In this document: in pieces, positions 56,584 through 64,000 of the stretch
How the letters are laid out: every line of letters starts with the position of its first letter
How positions within the stretch are numbered: the stretch's first letter is position 1
Assembly (NCBI GenBank): GCA_030144725.1
Contig: JASKMD010000017.1
Span: forward strand, 8,322,200 to 8,386,199
DNA: 64,000 nt
Reading direction: 5' to 3'
Origin: Haematococcus lacustris
Taxonomy: Eukaryota > Chlorophyta > Chlorophyceae > Chlamydomonadales > Haematococcaceae
Notes under the pieces: generated by a model
The model's database searches: none
Told to the model about the DNA's origin: nothing
The model's input: the letters and a program-made list of their open reading frames with translations, nothing else
Translations under genes and position numbers: made by a program

Positions 56584-57827
56584 TCAGGCGGTCCTAACTA
56601 ATAGGAAATGTATCTCTGGTAATCACAACGCAATCTCAACTTTTGATCCCTACAGCCCTCATGCTACTTCACACAGCAGCTTACACTCAGGAGTCCCCAA
56701 CATGGGGTTGGTAATCTTCATGCAAGTACTCGCACCAGAGTGCACCGATTCCGGTAGCGTTTGTTGAATTGGCACCTGCGAATTACTCCGCATCTACTGG
56801 CAAGCGGCGCGTTAATCCTTGCATCAGAGTCCATGCCGGCGCAAGCGAGCGCGAACACACCTCAGCTGCTCACTATCGATTGTTCTAGTGGTGAGTAATG
56901 GCCCCAATGAGGGAACTCCGCCTGGCATCCAGCCGGAAGTACAATCACAGCACAGCCCGCCAGGCTCGCTCCGCGACCCTTTTGTTGGTGCAGGCGGTGT
57001 TGGAGGGCCATCGTGGGGCTAGTAATGACTCGACATTGCAGCGAGGTGCGAATGGATAGAGGTTTCTCTAGCCAGCCACACACAAAAAGGGGACCCCTTG
57101 CACAATTCGGCATTTTGTGAGCTGACCACTCTGAGTAATTAGACTTTCGAGTTATTACTCTGTTCGTAACTCTACGACACAGCTGCTGGAATAGAAAGCA
57201 CGGCAATCCATCAACCAGGCCCGCCTCCGCACCCTAACCCTAACCCTAACCCTAACCCTAACCCTAACCCTAACCCTAACCCTAACCCTAACCCTAACCC
57301 ACATCGGAGCTGGACACGAGCTCTACACGCAAGCGGAGGGCGGGCGTGACAGATGGGACCCAACCTGCCGAGCAAGGTAACAGAGCAATAGCCTACACAC
57401 CTTGTGGGGTTTTGTAGAGTGGCCAAGTCATCAGTACTGCTCACGAACGGGTCAAGCATCGCAGCAACCTTGTATATTTCATGCATGGGTGAAGGGGCTT
57501 TGTTACATCGGTTTGGCATGCCTTGTGAATCGTTTTGACTGCGGCGGCTGTGCCTCACTGTGCGCAGGTGCTCCTGGGCCACGTCGGTCGCGGCGGTCGG
57601 TCGCGGCGAGGCCCGCATGAGCAAAACTGGCATGAATTTGGATGTCAAGATTTGAGCCGCCATAGCACCCAGCACACTGCACAGTATTTAATGATACAAG
57701 CTGCACCGCATAGCTGCCGGAGTCCTCTATCTAGCGATGTGCGTAGCATAAATAGAAACCACGGGGCTGAGACGCGGCGTCGTTTTGATTACCAGGGGTC
57801 GGTTTTCTGTTAGTTGGGGACACCTGA
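56584..57827 (-). mobile_element. TCAGGCG-family TIR element, about 1.24 kb, with telomere tract
   Basis: The left end is TCAGGCGGTCCTAACTAA and the right end TTAGTTGGGGACACCTGA, imperfect inverted repeats. 57370-57827 and 56960-57110 match, inverted, the copy at 876-2440. A further single end lies at 60061-60120 and another at 56250-56285. A (CCCTAA)n tract is embedded at 57232-57300. No clear target duplication or transposase is seen. Confidence 0.55.
57232..57300. repeat. Interstitial telomere-type (CCCTAA)n tract
   Basis: 11.5 perfect CCCTAA units on the plus strand, which is TTAGGG on the minus strand. It is internal to a mobile-element copy rather than at a chromosome end. Confidence 0.97.
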
Positions 57828-57837
57828 CTTACACAAG

Positions 57838-58015
57838 GTGACTTCCAGGCTACAGAGCTACGACCCAGCCTGCGCACCCCTCCACAGCAGCTTACACAGG
57901 CGCTGCAACCCAGCCATGCAGCACTTCAGCCACCTCATTAAGCAACAACAGCCTTCCCAACCACCCACTCCAACTTGAGGTGCAACTGCTGCAACAAATC
58001 TTCTCGGAGCTGCAC
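57838..58015 (+). pseudogene. Truncated duplicate of UGP3 exon 1
   Basis: From GGTGACTTCCAGGC it matches 60548-60757 with a deletion of about 21-24 bases after CTCCACAGC and a few substitutions. It ends near GGAGCTGCA without the exon's donor. It starts 10 bp after the end of the TCAGGCG-family element. With no transit-peptide exon or splice site it cannot make a protein. Confidence 0.8.
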
Positions 58016-58702
58016 GTCAGGGCCTCCCAACTCGGCTGTTCTTGCATGTAAAACCGTCACATGCGACCGACTGCTCCGGGAGCAGGTCGATGGCTTTAGC
58101 CCCGCGCGGCATGGCTTCAGCGCGGACTCTAGTTCTGGCAGCAACCACCAGCTGCTTTGATTGTGGTCGGCAGGGTGGTTGGGATCCGCCGGCCATCCTC
58201 AAGACATCGCGCAGTGCAGGCGTGCTGTTGGTGCTCTACGCATAGGCGCTGCTGCCAGCGATTGCCTAGGGAGCCCGTCATGGAGAGGAGCCGTTATGAA
58301 GAGCCGCCAGGCGAAGGAGGGGCGCCAGGCCAAGTAGGGGCCTGCTTCCTCACTCCTCACTCCTCAGGGAGGCAGCACCACTAGGGGCGCTTCCCTCATT
58401 TCTCTGACACTGACACGCGCATGGAGATGCTTGCGGGCATGCTGCCTCGCTCACCCCGGGCGAATGAGCTCTCCCTCACCATCTGCAGCCATGCACCTGC
58501 CATTCATGCTGCCAAGGACTGCATAGCAGTCAGTGCAGTTAGAGCTGCTGCTGCTGCTGCTCAGGAGGGCATGGAGGGTGCAGAGATGCAGGTGTGCAGC
58601 GACGGCAGCTGCGGCAGCGTGGCTGCCTGCTGTTCATGGCTTAGCTGTGCTGCCTGATCTCTGCTGCTGCTCGGCATGGGCTCAATTGAGCATGCTGGCA
58701 TA

Positions 58703-59807
58703 CTAGCCTAGCATAAACCTGTCAGGTGTTGGAAGAGGCATCTCCAGTCCAGGGCCCATGTTAGGGTGGACTCCCTTGGCCGTGCCGGACACAGGCCCTG
58801 GGCCACAGGTGCCGTGCGGACAGCGTGCATGCATGCATGCATGTTCTGTGTGCCCTGGGCCATGCATCTCCTGACTGCGCCTCACCACAAAGTACGGCAA
58901 CTTATCGTTCGTCCGCCATGAGAGGGTGGACAGACCGGGCTGTGAGGGAGTGCAGGGGGGAGATCTGTCGTTCTTGGGGTCAGACAGTATCGCAACAGGC
59001 ACCTGCACACAAGAAGGGCAAGAAGGGGTGGGTGACTAGGCAGTCAATCAAGCGGGGAGTGCCTAGTGTTGCAGCAGTGCTACTGGCCAGCTTAAGCAGC
59101 ACAGACGTGCAGCCCAGCCACCTACGCCACTCACTGATCCGACACTACTCCTGTCCGTGTCATTCCCTCCGCACATCTTCATGCCGTCCAGGTAGTTGCG
59201 CCTGATCAAAAACAGGGTGCTGTTCCAGTTGGGGGCTCCTGCAGCAGCACCCCCAGCCTCATAGCCCCTGTCACCATGTCAGTGTGTGTCAGGGTGGTGA
59301 CAAAACGGCAACGGGGCAGTGCGCATGCACCCATGCACAGCTGACCACCCAGGCAGCGGGCCAGCTGCCTGCCTGACTGCCAATCTCCAGCCCACCACAC
59401 TATACCCCATACACATGGTACCTGGCACGCATGTGCTGAACGTTATGTTCTTCCTGTCAGCTACCACCGGCCCAAAGATGATGGTGTCGACATCTATCAT
59501 TGGAGAACTTGTGCCAGGAAAAGGCATCGACCCATTCCAACGCAACAACAGGGAGTGCTTGCGCAAGCCCTGCAATGTAACAGACGAACCTGCAAGCACA
59601 CACCACAAGACCGCATCTGGGCTGCTGCATTGTGTGCTCGTTGGCTGCTAGCAGAGTGCGGAGCCACCCACCAGCAGGCGGCATCGTGACGGGCACGACG
59701 TTCTCGCAAGCATCGGTGGCTGATTTCTCGGGCTGGGCCAGCGCGAGCCAGGATCCTGACAGGCACGCGAGGAGGACGAGGTATGCTGCGGCGCGCCAGG
59801 TCGCCAT
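58703..59807 (-). CDS. Small secreted glycoprotein, unknown family
   Basis: Four exons join in phase: 59672-59807, 59406-59493, 59135-59267 and 58886-59002. A last exon probably ends at the TAG at 58703-58705. Exon 1 gives a signal peptide, MATWRAAAYLVLLACLSG then SWLALAQ. The mature part has Cys residues (DACENV, STCVPGTMCMGG, KMCGGN, PPCTPSQ) and N-glycosylation sequons NIT, NST and NDT. Ordinary GT-AG sites with a GTGAGT donor at 59134 support the model. It is transcribed away from UGP3. I recognise no domain, so cell-wall or periplasmic location is inference from the signal peptide. Confidence 0.6.
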
Positions 59808-60339
59808 GGTCCGAGGGGCCGAGGGGTTGGCTGACCAGGTTCCTCGCAACTACGATGCGGCCTACGCTCGCGTTGTGGCCCATGCTCACGCCCGACTGGG
59901 ACCTGTGTGAGACCTGGAACCTGGAATCTGGAACCTGCGTGGAACCTGCATCAGATCAGATCAAACCTGCACCAACAGGCACCAACAGGCATCAACCTGC
60001 ATCTTTAAACCGGCAAAGCAGAGCCGGGGATGTGCGGCACATATTCAGAAGCCACGTGGCTGAGACGCGGCGTCGTTTTGATTACCAGGGGTAGGTTTCT
60101 AGTTAGTTGGGGACACCTGAGTTTTACATGACTGGACGCATGACTTGACCTGAGCACCCCTGGTTGAAGGTTCTACGGCCGGGTTCTATAACAACTCTTG
60201 TGCAGTCGCAAGAGGGCTGTAGGGTGCACAAGCTCTTGACATCATGCTCTGTTGACATATACTATTCGATACTATTCGATTCCTACACTCTTATCCTGTT
60301 CGACCTGTACCGTAGATCGAGTGGCTTGGGGCACTAACT

Positions 60340-62374
60340 ATGCTGCTACAATGCAACCGGCAGAGCGTTCAGGCTTGCGGTCCCACGTGCACGTCATCGC
60401 TGCACCGATGGGCCAGGCACGTTCGGCACCACGCGCGCCATGTCCGATTGCAGCCCTGCAAGGTTGCAGAGTTTACCCAGCCCCATTACCTGGCACAGCT
60501 TTGGTCCAGCCAGCTGGGCAACGACCTGTCCTTCATGTCCCTGGAGGGTGACTTCCAGGCTACAGAGCTACGACCCAGCCTGCGCACACCTCCACAGCTT
60601 TCAAGCCAGGAGGCCGCCACAGCAGCTTACACAGGCGCTGCAACCCAGCCATGCAGCACTTCAGCCACCTCATTAAGCAACAACAGCCTTCCCGACCACC
60701 CACTCCAAGCTGAGGTGCACTTGCTGCAACAAATCATATCGGAGCTGCAGGCTTGTGACAGCTGGGCAAGCAAGGTGCGACATTGTACACACATACTGCC
60801 ACTAGGTCAGCCAGTCAGTTGCTTGTGCCAGTAGCTTGGGTTAGTTGTGCGATTGCCTGGCAGCGAGGATCTGTGCATGGATGCATGGACCATTGCCTAA
60901 CATGCCCCACGATGTGTCCATCACAGCCTGGCAATCTATCTGCTGACCATCGTGTCATTGCCCTCAGTCGCTATGTGTTGCACGACTTGCTGCCTGGGTG
61001 CAGGTGGCTTTGCTGCAGCAGCAGCCCCGGGTGCAGGCCTTCCTACAGGCCCGCCAGCACCAGGAGGTGGCCAACAGCCTGCCAGGCCTGCCGGTCAGGG
61101 CGCAGTACGTGCTGCTGGCCGTGCTAGCCGCAGGGCAGGCTCAGGTGCTGACCCTCCCTGACACGCAAGGTGAACCCTGCAGCGCCTGGAGTCTGCCTCG
61201 GGTGTGTTGGCATGGGGGAGGGCTGTGGGCGTGGCGGCATGGGGCTGGCATCATGGAGGCTCTGGGGGTGCTAATGCGGGGAGCTGCGCTGCAGGGTCAG
61301 GGTATGCAGTAGGGCAGGGCGCAGGAGCAGGGCAGGCAGCTGCAGGCCTGGCAAAGCGCAGCAAAAGCTCTGCGTGCAGCGTGGGCCTTCACCCCTGCTG
61401 CTGTCTCATGCCTGCGCCGCTTTCTTGGCTGCTGCTGTGACTCCTGATGTGTGTTGGAGTGTTGGAGTGTGACCTTGTCCACCCCTCCTGTTGCGCACAG
61501 GCCAGGCGGGGCCCTTGGACCTACAGCCTCCCCTGCTGCACCTGGCCCAGAGCCTGCAGCGGGTGGACCAGTTCTACAACTCCATAGGCGGCCTGCTTGG
61601 CTACCAGGCAAAGAGCCTCACCCTCATCATAGAGTCCACTGTGGCTCAGCAGGCTAGCCCTCAGCCATTGTTATCGGCTGAAAGGCATACAGCTAGCAGC
61701 AGCTCTCCCAGTCGCTCTCCATCACTCTCCATCTCCTCCTCCTCACTCCCTTCTCCGGGCTCCTCGCCTTCCATCTCACCCTCCTCATCTTCCTCCTCCC
61801 TTCCAGCCCTGTCGTCTTCCTCCTCCTCCTCCTCGCTCCCCTCCGCATCAGCACCAGGGGAGCAGCAGGTGCTGTACCATGTGCCCAGGGCCTTGGACTT
61901 GGCAGGGGAGGGCGGCAGGCAGGTGGGGCAGCGCATGGCGGCGCATGGGCTGCTGGCCATGCCCTCCATGGCGGAGATCTACCCTGTAGGAGGTGGGTGA
62001 CCCTGGTGGTGCCCTGAGCCGCAGCAGCCACACTGCAGAGTGCAGCCAAGCCGCCTACAGCCTGGCGCAGGTAGCAGGCTGAGTCGCTGCCCTAAGGGGT
62101 CAGTGGAGCTCTGGCCTGCAGTCACACTGCATGAGGGTCGGTCCTGACTGGCCACTGCATGGGCGCCCAGCTGGCGCCCCCTGACCATGATATAGGATTT
62201 AGCCTGGCCAGCTCTCAGCCACTGCAGGGAGCACTGGCTAGGGAGCATGGCAGCCAGCAAGTGGCGAGGGCAGGCCTACAAGCTGCAATTGTTTACAGGG
62301 CCCTACCCTGTTGGCCTGTACACCAGGCTGGGTTATTGTAGAAAAGCTCCTAGGAACAATTGTGTACCACTGCC

Positions 62375-62451
<77 letters not shown>

Positions 62452-63037
62452 TGCCTGCTGCTGCCTGGCTGCCTGCCTGCCTGCCTCTGCCTGCTGCTGC
62501 CTGGCTGCCTTGTTGTTTTTCACCCGCGACAAGCATGTTGTTGTACCTGCGGCTGCCTCCTGGGTGCCAGCTAGCCATTGCCTGGCTGCTGCTGTGCCTG
62601 CACCTGGGTCAGCTGCCTGCTGCCACCTTGCTGCCTGGCTGTGCAGGGGCTGGGGACCGACTGGGTCTGGTGTGTGAGGACAGCGGTCAGTGCCTGCCTG
62701 CGGCCATGCTGCCCTACTGCGGCCGCACCATGATGGAGGGGTTGATGAGGGACCTGCAGGCGCGCGAGTTTCTGTACTACAAGCTCACAGGCCAGCAGGT
62801 GGGCCTGACGCGGTGTGGCAGGCAGCAGCAGCTTCAGGCAGACAGGGCCCAGGCCTGACGCGGGTTGCAGCTGGCAGCAGTGAGTTGAGGCAGGCATGGT
62901 GGTTCTGGCCTAAGCTGGGCAGTGGCAGCGGTCAGGGGCTGCAGTGAGCCCGACAGTCAGCTCTGGTCCTCTCACTGCTGCTGCCACTTCATGTTGCTGC
63001 CGCTGCTGCGAACCCTGGCTACTGCTGCTGCAACCCC

Positions 63038-63081
<44 letters not shown>

Positions 63082-64000
63082 AGGTGGTCACCCCAGTGGC
63101 CATCATGACATCAGATGCAAAGGGCAACCACAACCGCATCACAGCCCTAATGCAGCAGCTGCGATGGTTCGGACGGGGTAGGGGCGCCTTCCAGCTGTTC
63201 AGGTGGGCAGCACCCGGCATTGCCTGGACCTCACGGGGGGTGGGCTGAAGCAGCCCTGCCAGCAGCCAGGCCTGGGGCAGCAGCCAGGGCTGCAGGTGGT
63301 CACGGCTACTAGAGCCACAGGCCTCGTGGGCTGGATGACACACCGTTTTTCCAAGTCCTAGGCAGCAGCAGGGCAGCAGCAGGACGCAGCAGGGCCTGCT
63401 TGACCCGCAGGCAGCCACTGGTGCCGGTGCTGGGCATCGCGGACGGACGCTGGCTGCTGAGCGGGGTGCTGCAGCCCATGAGCAAGCCCGGGGGCCATGG
63501 GGCCATCTGGAAGCTGATGCAGGACGAGGGTGTGTTCGACTGGATGGCGCAGCAGGTGGGGGTGGAGGGCGCTGGGTGGAGCAGCTTGGCAGCAGGAGGG
63601 CTGAGCCAGTGGAGGGCACAGCCTGGAGTGCTCCCTGCACACAGCATGATTGCCATTGCCCGCCCTTGTCCACTCAATTCGCTTTGTCAACACAATGCCA
63701 TCGCCAAATGATGTTCCATGCCCTTGGGCTCGCGATTGCGTGCCTCCCTCCCCCCATGCCTGCAAGCCCTTGACTTGATTGCGTGATGGTGTTACTGATT
63801 GAGGGTGAAGCTGAGGCTAAGGCTGACCCCTGGACCTGCCTATCCTGTTCCAGCTCTCTCCTGACTTGCTGGCCCTCTTGCTCTAGTGCAGCCGCCTGGG
63901 TGGTCCCCCTGCAGGGTCGCAGCGCTGCCATAGTGCGCCAAATCAGCAACCCCATGGCCGGGGTGGACACCACGCTGCTGGCCCTGGCTGGCTGCGGGGC
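60340..64000 (+). CDS. UGP3: Plastid UDP-glucose pyrophosphorylase 3 (5' part)
   Basis: Makes UDP-glucose from glucose-1-phosphate and UTP in the plastid, feeding UDP-sulfoquinovose and sulfolipid synthesis. Seven exons join in perfect phase: 60340-60774, 61004-61169, 61501-61992, 62647-62798, 63084-63202, 63411-63555 and 63915 to the window edge. Exon 1 starts with a basic, acid-poor transit-peptide-like stretch (MLLQCNRQSVQACG). GLPVRAQYVLLAVLAAGQ, IYPVGGAGDRLGLV (nucleotide-binding loop), LPYCGRTMMEGLMRDLQARE and VVTPVAIMTSDAKGNHNRIT follow. PLVPVLGIADGRWLLSG and IVRQISNPMAGVDTTLLALA come next. About 390 residues are present; the plant protein has about 880. A Ser-rich insert (61684-61860) is unusual. 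The start Met at 60340 is the first in the open frame. Confidence 0.9.
61684..61860 (+). repeat. Ser-rich low-complexity insert in UGP3 exon 3
   Basis: TCC/CTC-rich sequence encodes runs of Ser broken by Pro and Leu. It keeps frame, so it is tolerated as a linker. Confidence 0.8.
62375..62448. repeat. (CTGC)n tetranucleotide array in UGP3 intron
   Basis: About 18 GCCT units, followed by degenerate CTGCCTG words to 62510. Confidence 0.95.
63030..63083. repeat. (CTG)n tract forming the acceptor of UGP3 exon 5
   Basis: About 14 CTG units run directly into the CAG acceptor at 63081-63083, so the polypyrimidine tract is a triplet repeat. Confidence 0.9.

Noticed and set aside
57232..57300. Chromosome end
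   Set aside because: Host genes continue on both sides and the tract is only 69 bp, so it is interstitial.
58157..58660. Short frames between the UGP3 duplicate and the secreted-protein gene
   Set aside because: No domains, no phase-compatible exon chain and skewed composition.

Overview
The window looks like nuclear DNA of a green alga, most likely a chlamydomonadalean chlorophyte. The host genes are GC-rich and cut into many short exons with ordinary GT-AG introns. Their proteins are rich in Ala, Gln, Ser and Pro. Transposon families known from such algae (KDZ, hAT, chromodomain Ty3, Copia, Fanzor/TnpB) are present, and there is an interstitial (CCCTAA)n tract. TTAGGG-type telomere repeats are reported for some lineages such as Haematococcus and Dunaliella, but the species cannot be fixed from the sequence.

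The first 42 kb is almost entirely repeats and nested mobile elements. From 0.9 to 2.2 kb an old TIR element carries two hAT-type MITEs with perfect 8-bp target duplications. From 3 to 20.3 kb there is a giant inverted-repeat structure. Its outer arms (7150-7509 plus 12991-13580, and 19280-20250) enclose palindromic satellite and a Pro-rich exon/intron block, and a second inverted copy of that block lies at 3.5-6.8 kb. The left arm is split by a 5.47-kb element with 301-bp terminal inverted repeats, an 8-bp duplication and a KDZ-like cysteine-cluster exon. A broken Copia reverse transcriptase (20.25-21.08 kb) follows, then satellites and 1.77 kb of (GGGGA)n. A Ty3 element with 274-bp LTRs and its duplication intact spans 26.87-32.25 kb. 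A repeated unknown coding unit at 32.9-36.7 kb has elements nested two deep. An internally deleted chromodomain Ty3 element lies at 37.0-40.4 kb, and a 0.9-kb (GGGCT)n array at 40.67-41.58 kb.

From 42.4 kb host genes appear, and their exon phases fit together by eye. They are: a mitochondrial-type GrpE (minus strand); a gamma-glutamylcyclotransferase-like gene with a C-terminal membrane anchor (plus); an MgtE/SLC41-type Mg2+ transporter (plus) whose large intron holds two antisense Fanzor/TnpB C-terminal relics; a small secreted glycoprotein of unknown function (minus); and UGP3, the plastid UDP-glucose pyrophosphorylase of sulfolipid synthesis (plus), which runs off the right edge. A truncated duplicate of UGP3 exon 1 lies 2.7 kb upstream, next to a transposon end. 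The host genes share no obvious pathway.

Four unrelated satellites in the window all have dyad symmetry centred on GTAC, mostly with 18- or 21-bp periods. This is the most striking structure that ordinary annotation does not explain.
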